Assembly (NCBI RefSeq): GCF_029867415.1 | Contig: NC_081185.1 | Span: 130,457,848 to 130,521,847, forward strand | Reading direction: 5' to 3' | Length of the DNA stretch: 64,000 nucleotides | From: Vicia villosa | Lineage: Eukaryota; Streptophyta; Magnoliopsida; Fabales; Fabaceae | In this document: one piece after another, positions 16,213 to 28,736 of the stretch | Layout of the letters: each line of letters starts with the position of its first letter | How positions within the stretch are numbered: the stretch's first letter is position 1 | Position numbers and translations under genes: made by a program | Notes under the pieces: model-generated | Databases searched by the model: none | Told to the model about the DNA's origin: nothing | What the model saw: the letters and a program-made list of their open reading frames with translations, nothing else

Positions 16213-16280
16213 GTTCTGTAGATATATCTACGGAACATGTTAAAAACAAAATGTTTCGTAGGTACACCTAAAGAACATTC
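16213..16280. repeat. Pair of palindromes related in layout to the right-edge family
   Basis: GTTCTGTAGATATATCTACGGAAC-type sequence lies at about 16213-16236 (one mismatch between arms). A second, TTTCGTAGGTACACCTAAAGAA, lies at about 16255-16276. They share the plan of 7-8 bp arms around a self-complementary centre seen at 3796 and 63585. Confidence 0.5.
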
Positions 16281-17260
16281 TGTTATATTTTTATAAAACG
16301 TCTTATTAAGACTTTCTTAGTTACTTTCTGTGAGCATCATATATATAAGTATTTCCAATTTTTTTTACAAATACAACTAGTTTGTATATTTTCAAAATTT
16401 ACAATAATGTATATAGAATAGTCAAACACTATTTTTTTTAACTTTGTCACCCAATACTAAGTAAATTGTGATTTAAACCTTCAACAAGTAAAACATCTTC
16501 AACGGTAAGATTTGTTTGTTTGAATATGGAGTAATTTGTCTAGAAGGGGGTTGAATTGACAATTAAAAAATTTCGTCCTTTTTTATTTAAAAAATTAGAT
16601 TATGCAAGCGGAAAAGATTATGGCGAAAACTTATTTTGAGATGGTTTTTATATATTGGAAGACGATTGCGTATTACATAAACTATACTGACCCCACAGAG
16701 CACTACCACACCAAACCTAAAATTTTAGGGGGCCCACTTTTTTTTTTTATAATTAAGTAAAAAATATTTAAAAATAAAAAAAATTTGAAACACAAAATTT
16801 ATATAAAAACATTTATAAATTAAACAATAGTTTGAATTTTTTTAGTATTTTGTTTGATTAAAATACAATTGTATTTTTTATGTGTTATTTTTTAATTATT
16901 AAAATTTTATTTTATTTTCAAAATTTACGTCCATTTTTAAAAATAAAACATGACCTCTAAATTAATTGGGCCGACCCTCACATAAATACAAAAGGCAAGG
17001 AATGTAGATATATACTATATATTGAATAAAAGTCAAAGCTTCAAACAAGCTGTTTGATGCACTTTATAATTCATCAAATTAAAAGCCAAACTAATATCAA
17101 GTATTTACAGATTAATCAATAAATCGGTTGTTTATAAATCCAATTCTAATCAAATCTAAATTTTTACAAATTAAGACTATGATTGCATTAAACTTATGAA
17201 GTAGCGATCTAGATTAAACGATGAATATCAACAACGAACACAAGCATGCAATTCTAAATA

Positions 17261-17278
17261 AGAGAGAGAGAGAGAGAG
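17261..17278. repeat. (AG)n microsatellite
   Basis: Nine AG units. Confidence 0.95.
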
Positions 17279-17429
17279 CACTAGGATAAATACTGGTTTG
17301 ATGTTATCGTCCTTGCAGGCTTATACTCCTGTATTCGATGATAAATAATCAAAATTTTGTATCTTCCACTATGTTAACATGTTACAACAATTCAGCGAAA
17401 AAACATATAAACTTTGACTATACAATCTA

Positions 17430-18010
17430 TCTTCTGTCGGGGGGTTTGAGATTAAGCTATTGATTAACTTAACTCACAAAGCAAGAGTTGCCACTAAACT
17501 TTATTGTTTCCAAGGGAAAGGGAAAATATCGATAAAATTCAACAATGGAAAGGACCTGGATACAGAGGTTGGTTATGCAAGGGGAAGGTATTAACACCCC
17601 TCACATCCATGGTACTCCATGTAAACCTTTTGAAAATTTGCGTTTTTAGCTAAAGGGTTAAAATTTGCAAAAAGATTGATGACATGAGAAAATAAATTAT
17701 TTTTAATATTTTTGTGTGCTTGGCAAGACATTGCATCTTGTACCTACATACCCCTTCTGCGCAATAGGGAAGTCAGAGTATTTGTAGTTCTGGTCAAAAG
17801 GAAACGTAGAAGTTTGTTTTGTTAGTTTTTAATAGAAAAGACATTTTGTCCCATTTGAGTGAAAAACACCAATTGCCATCCACAAGTTGAGGGAGTGTTT
17901 ATTTGCATCATCTTAAGGTTTGGATCACTGCAAGAATATGGACTCCTGTTCTTCCTTTCTAAAAAGGTTTTAAAAGAAAAGTGCACAAAGACACAAAATG
18001 AAAGCATGAA
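17430..18010 (-). repeat. Old Ogre/Tat-type LTR fragment
   Basis: The block TATGCAAGGGGAAGGTATTA, then ACACCCCTCACATCCATGG (17572-17612), matches the same place in the Ogre-like LTR at 50865-50910 (TATGCAAAGGGAAGGTGTAA, GGCACCCTTTGCATCCATGG). It is preceded in both by AGAGTTGCCAC/AGAGTCGCCAC and GGGGG text. The order and spacing agree, so this is the 3' side of a diverged LTR in the same minus orientation. No second LTR, primer site or target duplication was found. Confidence 0.6.
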
Positions 18011-18092
18011 GATGTTAGTTTTTTTATTTAGTTTAAGATATTGCTTTGGTTAAGATATTGAGTTTGAATTCGTAGACCCTTTGACCCAATTC

Positions 18093-18581
18093 TAGGAATG
18101 ACAACGGGTAGGGTTGGGTGCGGGTTTTACACTACCCAAACGCGCACCCGAAATCACCACCCGAACTCAAATCCAAAGGCTATTTGTGTGGAAAAATAGT
18201 ACCTACGCCCACACCCGTTGGGTTCGAGTTTTTTCATCTGAACCCGAACCCGCAGCAAAACACATAAAATACGACAACATTGAAATTTTCCATCAATCCA
18301 AACGGGTGAAAAAACACCGTAGAATTAAAATATATTTTGGAGCATAAAATACAACAACAACATTAAAATACAACGTAGAATTATATATACAGTTAGGGGC
18401 ACTTATATAATTTCAGGTCTAAGCGGGTGTGGTTACGGGTTTCGGGTGCGGGTTTCACACTACCCAAACCCGCACCTGAAATATTGGTTGGCACCTGAAT
18501 CCAATCAACTTGAATTTTCATCCGTTGACTCGGAATCGGGTGCAGGTGGACCCCGCGGGTTTGGGTCTGCCTGCCATCTCA
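18093..18581. mobile_element. hAT-like non-autonomous element (GGGT-rich)
   Basis: Starts TAGGAATGACAACGGGTAGG and ends GCCTGCCATCTCA, imperfect inverse of the start. Flanking 8-mers CCCAATTC (18085-18092) and TTCAATTC (18582-18589) match at 6 of 8. The interior is full of ACCCGAACCCG/CGGGTTTGGG words near both ends. The same family start is seen at 42858 and, more distantly, at 26569. Confidence 0.55.
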
Positions 18582-18589
18582 TTCAATTC

Positions 18590-19182
18590 CTTAATGTGAC
18601 ATTAGTAACTTTTTGTAATTTTATTTATTTTCTTACTATTATTTAAATGAAAAAGAAAAATTAATACTAACTAGTATTTTTTTTTCTTAATTTGTCATTC
18701 ACTACCAATACTACTAGATTAATATTGGGTTAGTAAATTTATGCAAATTAAAGACAATATTATTGCTTATTTTTTGTTGTATCATTTCCAACTTTTAATT
18801 TTTTATGAAATTATGTGTTTTGTAAATTTTGCTACTACTATTAAGTGTTGGTATATGGATAAATTTATTAGAAATCATATTATATTATGTGTTTTTATCT
18901 AATTTAAATATCAGAAATTTGTGCAATTGTATTAAATTTTGTTACATTTTTTTAGAATTAGATTTTATTTATTTATTTTTAGTTTTCACACAATCCATGA
19001 ATCCAACTCAAATTATAAATGAGCGAGTTGGTTAAGTTCAATTTTGATAATGAAATTGTGAATTGAACAAAGAACAGCCCCATTAAAATCAAAACGAATT
19101 AGGTCCAACACGACGCAACCCAAATTCCTAGTTGTCACGTCAACCTTATCGACTTATTCTCTTGTTAATATTGGATTGGATG
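18590..19182. other. AT-rich stretch, no recognisable gene
   Basis: Nothing identifiable beyond short hydrophobic open frames that look like chance. Confidence 0.4.
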
Positions 19183-19190
19183 GTATCGGT

Positions 19191-19877
19191 TAGAGCTGTC
19201 AAAATGGGCTAGCCCGTATGGACCGGCTCGCCAAGCCCGTAAAATCACAGGGCTCGAGCCTTAAAATTAGAGCCCATATTTTTCAGGGCCTTTTTAGCCC
19301 AGCCCTAAAATGCCCGCTGCACATTAGGGCTAGCCCATATGGACCGTGGGTAGCCCATCAGACCCGCATAATTAGAAAGTTTAAAAAATATATATTAATA
19401 TTTATATTGTCTTATTCCAAATAGCACATTCATTTTTTCCACCTCACTAAATTTTATCTTTATTCTATTAAATCTTTCTCTTTTAAATATTAAACATTAG
19501 TATAATAAACATTCTTTCATCGTATTATATTAGTTTCCCTCTTATGTTAACTATTCAAGTATTATTTCATACAATTTAAACATATATTGTATTTAGAAAC
19601 ACATTATAGTATTTATAACAGATAATATAGAACTTAAAAATGTATTATGATTAAAATAATATAATTTTAATTTAATTTATAATAAATATTATGAAGTTTT
19701 TATTTTAATTTTTTTAAATAAAAAAATCCATTTAAGGCCGGGTAGCCCGAAACTCATCTAGGGCCAGACTCGGGTAGTAATACTCGAGCCCATTTAACAT
19801 AGGGTATCAGCCCTAAAAAATCCAGGGCCATCAGAGTCGGCCCGTTTAAGGCCGGGTAGCCCATTTTGACAGCTCTA
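19191..19877 (-). mobile_element. hAT-like non-autonomous MITE, copy 2
   Basis: 687 bp with ends TAGAGCTGTCAAAATGGGCT on both strands and a perfect 8-bp target duplication GTATCGGT (19183-19190 and 19878-19885). Its interior is the inverse of copy 1 at 8393-9088, including the AT-rich centre, so it is inserted in the opposite orientation. There is no coding capacity; mobilisation would need a hAT transposase supplied elsewhere. Confidence 0.9.
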
Positions 19878-19885
19878 GTATCGGT

Positions 19886-20217
19886 GTAGAGGAACTTGAG
19901 GACATTCAAAATTAGAGTTGATTTTCTTCTCAACAATGATAACCTTAAGACACTCTTCCACAACTTCTTCATTATCCAATTAATTCAGTTTACAAATGAG
20001 TATCTTTGATATGCTTTCATGAGCTTGAGCCTAGCCTGAGAAGATAATATGTAACCATTTTTCTGGGTTTTTTTCTTGAAGGATGTGTACCGCATATGTG
20101 TACTGTGTACTCCGACTAAAATAGTGCGCAGGGTGATGCTACTCGATTTGGTTTGTTGGCTTTCTTGATTCTGCGCATGCTGCAGCTAACTGTTTCAATT
20201 AGAATTTTAGTTTATAG
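19886..20217. other. Flank of the copia insertion, no recognisable gene
   Basis: Less AT-rich than its surroundings, but no exon or motif could be assigned. The sequence continues across the copia element at 25429. Confidence 0.35.
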
Positions 20218-20222
20218 GGTGT

Positions 20223-20490
20223 TATTAGCATACTATTTGTATATAGCTTATTTTATTGATGTATATACATGAGTCAGCTTAGATAAGTTAGTTAGTTAGT
20301 TAGTACTTTATGCCTTGCTGGCATTTAGTCATTGGTTGTATATATAGAGTTCACACTCTCTTATCTGTAACTACTTGATTCATTGAATAACAGAAAACTT
20401 TACTCTTTCTTTCATCTTGTTCAATGAACCTTTCTTGGATGTTCATGGCTTCTTCACCTTGCTGGTGTGTTCTCATGGCCATTATTGACA
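20223..20490 (+). repeat. Copia 5' LTR
   Basis: Begins TATTAGCATACT and ends ATTATTGACA. A TATA-like sequence is at 20338-20346. Nearly identical to 25161-25428. Confidence 0.95.
20338..20346 (+). promoter_or_regulatory. TATA box in copia LTR
   Basis: GTATATATAG sits 150 bp before the LTR end, at the expected U3/R border. The equivalent in the 3' LTR is at about 25276-25284. Confidence 0.5.
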
Positions 20491-20502
20491 TGGTATCAGA
20501 GC
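20491..20502 (+). promoter_or_regulatory. Copia primer binding site
   Basis: TGGTATCAGAGC, complementary to the 3' end of plant initiator tRNA-Met, immediately after the 5' LTR. Confidence 0.95.
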
Positions 20503-20607
20503 ATATATAGCTCTGGTAGCCATTGATTCTTTCTTCTCTTTGATTCTTTCCTTTCGTTTTCTCTTTTTTTCTCTTTTGAATCACACTTCTTCTTCTTCCT
20601 TTCATTC

Positions 20608-23600
20608 ATGGCGAACCAGAGCTACGCCGACTATACTACCAATTCTGCGAATCCGTTTTATCTACATCCGAACGAGAATCCTTCACTCGTTCTTGTTTCA
20701 CCTCTTCTCACGGACAAAAATTATCATACCTGGGCGCGATCGATGCAGATCGCTCTGATCTCCAAGAACAAGGAGAAGTTCATCGACGGTACATTTCCCA
20801 AGCCACCAGTATCCGATCCTTTGTACTCACCATGGATTCGATGTAATACGATGGTTCTTGCATGGATTCCACGATCGATTTCAGAGCAAATTGCTAAATC
20901 AGTGTTATGGATCGATAATGCCTCTGGTGTGTGGAAGAACTTGCAGATTAGGTTTTCACAAGGCGATATCTTCCGCATTTCTGACATCCAAGAAGATCTC
21001 TACAAATTCAAACAAGGTACTCTTGACGTCTCAAACTATTTTACTCAATTGAAGGTTATGTGGGACGAATTAGAGAATTACAGACCTATTCCATCTTGAA
21101 GCTGTGCTATTGCATGTTCCTGTGGTGCCATTGCATCCATTAGATTGTATAGGGAACAGGATTATGTCATACGATTTCTGAAAGGTTTAACTGAAAAGTT
21201 TGCTCACTCTAAGTCTCAGATAATGATGATGCATCCCCTTCCTAGCATAGGCAAAGCCTTTTCCCTAGTTATTCAACAGGAGCGTGAAATTGACAGTTCA
21301 GTATCTAGTGTTATCCCATCCATTGCTGCTAATGAGCAGGCTACAGCCTTGCAAACTCAAACTCATGAGGCTAACTTCACTGCTAAGCAAGGAGGTTTCA
21401 ACAATTATCGTGGCAAACCTCAAGCCTCTCAAGGATCTAATACACCTAGGGGAACTAATAGGGTCTGTGTTCATTGTGGGAGAACAAATCATACCATTGA
21501 GACATGCTTTCTTAAGCATGGTTATCCACCATGTTACAGTAGTTATAAAGGAAAGAGTAAATCTCAGGGTGTTGCACACACAAATTCATCTGCTGCAAAT
21601 GTGAGCAATGGCACTGAATTTTCTTCTCAAGGCTCAGCTACTTCTTCATTTGGATTTACTAAAGAGCAGTATGATAGCATTCTTGCTTTGATTCAACATT
21701 CCAAACAACCACCCTCTGTCAATTCTGTATCCACCTCTCCTTTAGCTATGCAATCCACTTCTTCCAATGTGAATGGTAAGCACTCTGATCTTTGGATCCT
21801 GGATACAGGGGCCACTGATCATTTCTCCTTTAATTTTGCTTCCTTCACTGATCATAAATACATTGTTCCCATACCTGTAAATCTGCCTAATGGATCTCAA
21901 ATATTTGCTTCTATTTCTGGCACAGTAGCTATCTCACCTTCCTTCATTCTGAAAAATATTCTTTATGTCCCTAGCTTTCATGTTAACCTAATTTCTGTGG
22001 CTAAACTTGTTGAGCACAACCAATTCACTGTCCAATTTACTCATAATTCTTGTACTATTGTGCAGAATCATTCCAAGGAAATGATTGGTATAGCTAAGCT
22101 GCACAGGGGGCTCTATACTCTTGATTCTACAGATTTCAATTCATTTGTAAATAGTTCTTCTGTTGCTCATAATTCTTCTTGTAATCTGTGGCATATGAGA
22201 TTAGGCCACATCTCTAAGATAGGTCTACATAGTATTGCTAAGGCTTTTCCATTCATCAATTGTAATGATGACAATGTACCCTGTGATTCTTGCCAATTTG
22301 CTAAGCAAAAGAAGCTTCCTTTTCCACAAAGCATATCTAATTCTATTGTCCCTTTTAACATTTTACATGCTGATTTGTGGGGCCCTTTTTCTACTGTTTC
22401 TGCCTTAGGACATAAATATTTTTTGACACTTGTTGATGATTTTACCAGACATACATGGGTCATTTTTCTCAAAAGCAAAGATCAAACAAAATCTAGCCTC
22501 ATTAACTTTGTAGCTTACATAGAAAACCAATTTCAGACCACTTTAAAATGCCTAAGATCAGATAATGGGACTGAGTTTGTTGTTTTATCTGATTTTTTTC
22601 TTTCCAAGGGTATCATTCATCAAAGAACATGTGTAGAGACCCCTCAACAGAATGGTGTGGTGGAAAGGAAACACCAACACATTCTGAATGTTGCTAGATC
22701 TATTTTCTTCCACTCCAATGTTCCTTTGAACATGTGGAATTTTTGTATCCAACATGCTGTCCATCTAATAAACAGGCTTCCCACCCCTCTTCTTAAGTTC
22801 AAATGTCCTTATGAAGTCTTATTCAAACAACCACCTTCCATGATGCATCTCAAAGTTTTTGGATGCCTCTCTTATGCTACCTCTCTTCAAGCTCATAGAA
22901 CAAAATTTAATCCTAGGGCTAGAAAAGCTATTTTTCTTGGATACAAAGAAGGAACAAAAGGTTATATCCTATATGATTTGGCCAACCATAATTTCTTCAT
23001 TTCACGAAATGTGGTTTTCTATGAAAATTTTTTTCCCTACAAACTTGCTTCCCCTGGCCATAATCAATCTGAACCATCCAACCATATTCCCTCCTTTCCT
23101 ATTTTAGATGATCCCTTACCTACATCCTTTCCTACTTCCCAGCCTAGTACCACTGATATTTCCTTTTCCACTGACAGGTCCACATCTGATTTGATATCTC
23201 AACCCATAAATTCTGAGTCTGCCACTCTTCATAACATCCAGCCTGTTAGTCCTCCCAGTACTAGCCCTATTTCCTATCAGTCTATTTCCAATGATGGGAC
23301 CCCCCATACCAATTCTGACTCTATCCTTGATACCATTCCTTTACATTCTGGTCCTCCTGAGTCTCCTTCTTCTAATAGTCATTCTGAACACGAGCTGTCT
23401 TCCTCTAATAGTCATTCTGAAGTTGCTCCCTCTAATAACATTTCAACTAGACATTCATCTAGGCAGTCTAATCCTCCTCATTATTTAAAGGACTATCACT
23501 GCTATTCTACTCTCTCAAATAACACCTCTCATAATCTCTATCCTCTATCTTCTGTGTTGTCTTATGACAAGTGCTCTCCTTCCTATAAACACTTTTGTTG

Positions 23601-25153
23601 CAATGTCTCATCTAAGTCTGAACCCAAAACCTTTGCCCAAGCCATAAAATTGGAATGTTGGCAACAAGCTATGAATGCAGAATTACTTGCTCTTGAACAA
23701 AATCACACTTGGACTGTAGTTGACCTTCCACATGGGAAGACTCCTATTGGTTGTAGGTGGGTCTACAAGATTAAATATAAGGCAGATGGCACCATTGAGA
23801 GGTATAAGGCCAGGCTAGTGGCAAAGGGGTACACTCAAATGGAGGGCATAGATTTTTTTGATACTTTTTCCCCTGTGGCTAAGATAACTACTGTGAGAGT
23901 TCTTTTGACTATTGCAGCAATTAAAGGTTGGCATGTTGAACAATTAGATGTCAACAATGCTTTTCTTCATGGTGATCTTCAAGAAGAGGTATACATGACT
24001 CCCCCCTGGCATTTCTTCTTCTAATCCTTCTCAGGTTTGCAGATTACAAAAATCTCTTTATGGCCTAAAGCAAGCTAGTAGGCAATGGTATTCTAAACTC
24101 TCTTCTTTTTTGCTGTCTTTGGGTTATGTCCAATCACAAGCAGATCACTCTTTATATGCAAAATCTGAAAACTCTCATTTCACTACTATCTTAGTTTATG
24201 TTGATGATATTGTTGTAGCTGGAAATTCTTTGATGGAAATCCATAATGTCAAAGCTCTTCTTGACAAACAGTTCAAAATCAAGGATCTAGGCAATCTGAG
24301 ATATTTCCTTGGATTTGAAACAGCTAGATCAACAAAAGGAATTTTTATGAACCAAAGGAAATATACCCTTGAGCTTTTAGAAGATACAGGGTTTCTTGCT
24401 GCTAAACCATCAGCCATTCCTATTGATCCTACTCTAAAACTTACCCCTGTAGATAGTGATCTCTTGGCTGATCCTACTGTGTACAGAAGGTTAATTGGTA
24501 GATTAATATACTTGACCAATACTAGGCCTGACATCTCTTATGCTGTCCAGCATTTGAGTCAATTTGTTTCAAAGCCTTGTACATCTCACTACCAGGCTGC
24601 TCTTAAGATACTGAAGTTTTTGAAATCTTCCCCTACTACAGGTATCTTGTTCTCAGCTTCAAGCTCTCTAAAATTGTGTGCATTTGCAGATTCTGATTGG
24701 GCAAGATGTCCCACTTCTAGAAAATCTGTTACTGGTTTCTGTGTGCTCTTAGGATCCTCACTCATCTGTTGGAAATCAAAGAAGCAGAATACTGTTTCTA
24801 GATCCTCTACTGAAGCTGAATATAGGGCTCTGGCTTCCCTAACTTGTGAGTTGCAATGGCTGCAGTTCTTGTTACAGGACCTCATGATATTTCTACCTCA
24901 ACCGGCTTCTGTCTATTGTGATAGCAAGTCTGCCATATACCTTGCACACAATCCAGCATTCCATGAAAGAAGCAAGCACATAGAATTGGATTGTCATGTG
25001 GTTCGTGAGAAAATCAACTCCAAACTGATTCACCTTCTTCCTGTCTCTACTAAAGACCAGCTAGCTGATGCTTTTACTAAACCTTTACATTATCCTCTCT
25101 TCTCCTCCATCATGTTCAAGTTGGGACTTTGTAGTCTCCACAGTCCAACTTGA
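20608..25153 (+). pseudogene. Copia gag-pol polyprotein, broken
   Basis: Start at ATG 20608 (MANQSYADYTTN). The gag N-terminal part (NYHTWARSMQIALISK) runs to an in-frame TGA at 21097-21099. The same frame continues from 21145 to 24024 and holds a zinc knuckle ([14 protein letters not shown], residues 108-121 of this segment), protease DTGA near residue 220, and the integrase HHCC region at about 346-383. It also carries the integrase triad D410, D473 and E507 and the first RT motifs ([20 protein letters not shown]). A one-base frame change at the C run 24001-24006 then moves the frame. The rest is open to 25153 and has the RT active site YVDD at about 24198 and a copia RNase H (ADSDWA, SSTEAEYRALA, CDSKSAI). 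Both breaks are single-nucleotide events in otherwise well-kept coding sequence, so inactivation is recent. Confidence 0.95.
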
Positions 25154-25160
25154 GGGGGCA
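25151..25160 (+). promoter_or_regulatory. Copia polypurine tract
   Basis: TGAGGGGGCA directly before the 3' LTR, the plus-strand priming site. It also contains the polyprotein stop codon region. Confidence 0.8.
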
Positions 25161-25428
25161 TATTAGCATACTATTTGTATATAGCTTATTTTATTGATGT
25201 ATATACATGAGTCCGCTTAGATAAGTTTGTTAGTTAGTTAGTACTTTATGCCTTGCTGGCATCTAGTCATTGGTTGTATATATAGAGTTCACACTCTCTT
25301 ATCTGTAACTACTTGATTCATTGAATAACAGAAAACTTTACTCTTTCTTTCATCTTGTTCAATGAACCTTTCTTGGATGTTCATGGCTTCTTCACCTTGC
25401 TGGTGTGTTCTCATGGCCATTATTGACA
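25161..25428 (+). repeat. Copia 3' LTR
   Basis: Begins TATTAGCATACT, ends ATTATTGACA, and is followed by target duplication GGTGT. Confidence 0.95.
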
Positions 25429-25433
25429 GGTGT

Positions 25434-26560
25434 AGTTGATTTGCAAAATTGGTTGGCTTCTATTTTCTATTGTGCAGGCCGGTTCTGCTTATGGTTCAAA
25501 GATGCTGCATTTTTTGGTGTTGGTGGCTTGCAAATTTGGCTGGTTGTTCCTTTCAAGTTGGAAGTTGTTCCCTCCTATTATATGATCACAATGACTAGAT
25601 ATTTGTGGGTTTAGGTGTTGGAGTACCATGTTATTGTCATCTTTATCACTCAGCAACGATATTCTAAATCCATATGACTTGAGTAAAAGCATACAAAAAA
25701 GAGTAAAGAACTCGCAATATTGTCATCATTAAAGATTTTCTTAAGCATAACTTATTTTTGCCATTTCTATTCATATCCAGGTTTTGTTTATAAATAAATT
25801 TAATATGTTGAATGATCGGTGGGCTTGATGGATTAACATGTTGCATGAAGTATAAGCATACACCCAATTATTCCATAGATTAAAAAATAATAAGCAACAG
25901 ACATAAGGTCTAAGGGATAAAATTAGGCCGATAAAATTAATATATGTGGTGTCAAGACTGTTGAAAAGAAAACTATAATATAAAAATATTTAATCAAAAT
26001 AATAAGAACAAATATATAAAAGAAACAGTGTTAATTAATATAAATAGTAGTGGAAAGAAGATGCATGTTTCATTTTTAAAACAATTTAAAAGGATAATGA
26101 AGGATGCACTACTAGTTTATTTTTGAAGAAAGGATGCACTAATGCTAATGTTGCCACTTATATAATGACATAATTGGTCTAGAGATTAAGTGGGTTTAGT
26201 CACAGTTTGAGTTTTGCATAAAATTGACAAAATTTATATGGACTGTGATCCATGAAGAATAGTGAAATGCATTGATCATTGGCTGAACAAAAACTGGTTT
26301 TAGGTTTTTGAACACTCAAGAGCACCTTTAACTTTGTTGTATGTATATTTCTTTTAATTGTAAAATCTAGAACACAACTTAGACGTTGCATCAAATTATA
26401 TTTCAGCAACATGGAGAAAAAAAAACAAAGATTCTTTTAAATTTTGGTTGGAATTCAAATATGTATAATTAAGTCTCACATAAATATTATGGAGAAAATA
26501 TTGAATATATAAGAAAGGTGATTATAATTCTATTATTTTAAAAGTTTAGATGAATATATA
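25434..26560. other. No recognisable gene
   Basis: Continuation of the copia target flank, moderately AT-rich. Open frames here are short and without motifs. Confidence 0.4.
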
Positions 26561-28708
26561 GTGTCAATTAGGGATGACAAAATAAAATTCATAGGCGTGA
26601 ATATCCGCATATACAATCTGTCACGTATATAGGGCAGATAGCTTAATAAATATCTACAAATAAAATAAATAAATATTTTAACACCCACTTTTAATGGATA
26701 CAGATATATGTTTAATAATATATGTGCGGATATATGTGTTAATAAATTATAAAATTATTTAAATATAATTAGTTAAAATTATTTAAAGAATGAAATTAAA
26801 TTTGTCATGAGGGAAATTAATGTGACAAAATTTTGTTATTAAAATAAGAGCGAATTGTATGTATTTTATGTGATAGTAAATTAAAAAAATTTCAAAAAAT
26901 AAATTCAAAAAACTTTTATTCATGAATATCTTTAAATGTGGCCATGGCCACCCCATTATTTTTTTAAGTAAAATTCATATCCTCTTAATATAATTGTCAT
27001 TTGGTATTACAAGTGGGAAAATATGGTTCATTAAATTTACATAAGTGATAAATTAAAACTATTAGTAAACATTGCGATGTATTTTCGGTTTTAATTAGCT
27101 CTCATAGTCTCACACTATACTACACTAAGCCATCTAACTTTATATTTATATAATTCACGTATTAAAACTAACTATTATCATCATTATATCCTTAATTATT
27201 TTTTTATATGTTAAATTATTACAAATAATAATACTAATAATTGTATATTATGTTTAAAATCTATCTCAATGATTATATATAATTAAAATTTGTCTCAAAT
27301 TCGTCTAAATATTTGATGATAGATTTTTCATAAATATAAATAAAAATAAATAATAATTGTGTATTTTGTGAATTATTTTTTTTAAAGACTCTTCATAATT
27401 TTATCTCAAATTCACCTTAATATTTTACAACTGATTTAAGACAAAATATAAAAATAAATACCAATTTTATATTATGTCTAAAATTCATCTCAAAGTCTAT
27501 ACACACAATGAAATTCTGCCTAAAATCCCTTTCAGTCTTTTACACTAATTTGAGATAGAATTTAAAAAAAAATAACAATTATGTATGATTTTTTCTAAAA
27601 TCTATCTTAAAGGTCTCTCTGGAATTGAATTTTGTTCAAACGTGTCTCAATATATCACATGAATTCAGAATAAAATTTTAGAAATATAGTAAAATATACA
27701 ATAATTATATAATTAGTCTGAAGTTCGTCTTAAAATCTCTACATGATTGAAATACAACTACATCATTTAAGATGGAATTTAATTCGTCCCAAATTTCTAT
27801 TTAAAAATATCAATATTTTAATGGTGTCACAACTACATGCAATACATTCATCACCATATACACTTATATTACTTATATTGTTCCCCATCATATATCTGTA
27901 TTTTGTATTTGACCCTTGTTGAAAGAGTATTGTGGTGTACTTTTCGCTATTATCGTATCCACAGGGATTATTGCGATATCACCGCCGTTCTATAGCCTAT
28001 TTTGTCTTGAGTTATGGTTACTTTAAATTTGGGTTTGCAAAAGATCATTCAATTCTTTTAGTAGCAAAGAGTAAATTAATGAAAGTTCTAAGTTAAAGAA
28101 AATGTATCAAGATTCGATTTCATCGACCTAAATTTGTATGTCTCCTTATAAATAGATGCTTATGAACTTGCTAACGATCAATATAATTACGTATCGACAC
28201 CTATATCGTCCGTGTCCGCAACGATATAGTTAGATTTACCGTATTGTTTAACCGACGATTTCTCCACCGTTTAAACAATACAAATAACGTTTTAAGAACC
28301 GATACTTAGTAAACATCAAACTCTAAATCCATGTCTGCAACTTATAGTTTGAAAGATGATTAGTTAGGTCTAGATACAAACATTGATGTCTCAAACACTT
28401 ATACCAAAGAAAAAGCTTTAATAAACAAACTAAACCATCTATATTGATCATCACTTGTTCATACACATATATTCACAAGAAAAACATACAAAAGGCTAGG
28501 AAGATTACATCTTATCTTGATACAAAAGTGATTTAGCTATCCATGAGAATGGTAGCTTGCACAAGAAGTAAAGGATGAAGATCAACAAGCATCAAAGGCG
28601 ATTAATCGACGATCAAAGCTTCCAATCTTCGATTCTTTGTTTGCTACAGTGCACAAGTGTTCTTTTGCTCTCAAGATCAACCAACAAACACAAAATATCT
28701 GAAAACCC

Positions 28709-28717
28709 CTTTATATA
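28709..28717 (-). promoter_or_regulatory. TATA box in Athila LTR
   Basis: TATATAAAG on the minus strand. The copy in the 5' LTR, which would drive the genomic RNA, is at 39215-39223. Confidence 0.6.
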
Positions 28718-28736
28718 GCATTTCTGAATTCTGTCC

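Larger units (their letters stand above)
16011..17400. other. Non-coding stretch with palindromes and unassigned repeats
   Basis: No gene is seen. It contains short palindromes near 16138-16270 (listed separately), a GTCTAGAAGGGGGTTGAATT word near 16538 that recurs in plant LTR sequences, and a T/A-rich segment at 16735-16960. Confidence 0.35.
20223..25428 (+). mobile_element. Ty1/copia LTR retrotransposon, 5.2 kb
   Basis: Two 268-bp LTRs (20223-20490 and 25161-25428) differ at about three positions by eye. They are flanked by a perfect 5-bp target duplication GGTGT (20218-20222 and 25429-25433). The primer site TGGTATCAGAGC (20491-20502, tRNA-iMet type) follows the left LTR directly, and a purine tract precedes the right LTR. 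The interior encodes gag, protease, integrase, reverse transcriptase and RNase H in copia order. The LTR termini are TA...CA rather than TG...CA. The coding frame has a nonsense codon and a frameshift, so this copy is non-autonomous. Confidence 0.95.

Noticed and set aside
20724..20987. Antisense open frames across the copia and LINE coding regions, for example 20724-20987 and 47628-48236
   Set aside because: Shadows of well-supported coding frames on the other strand.
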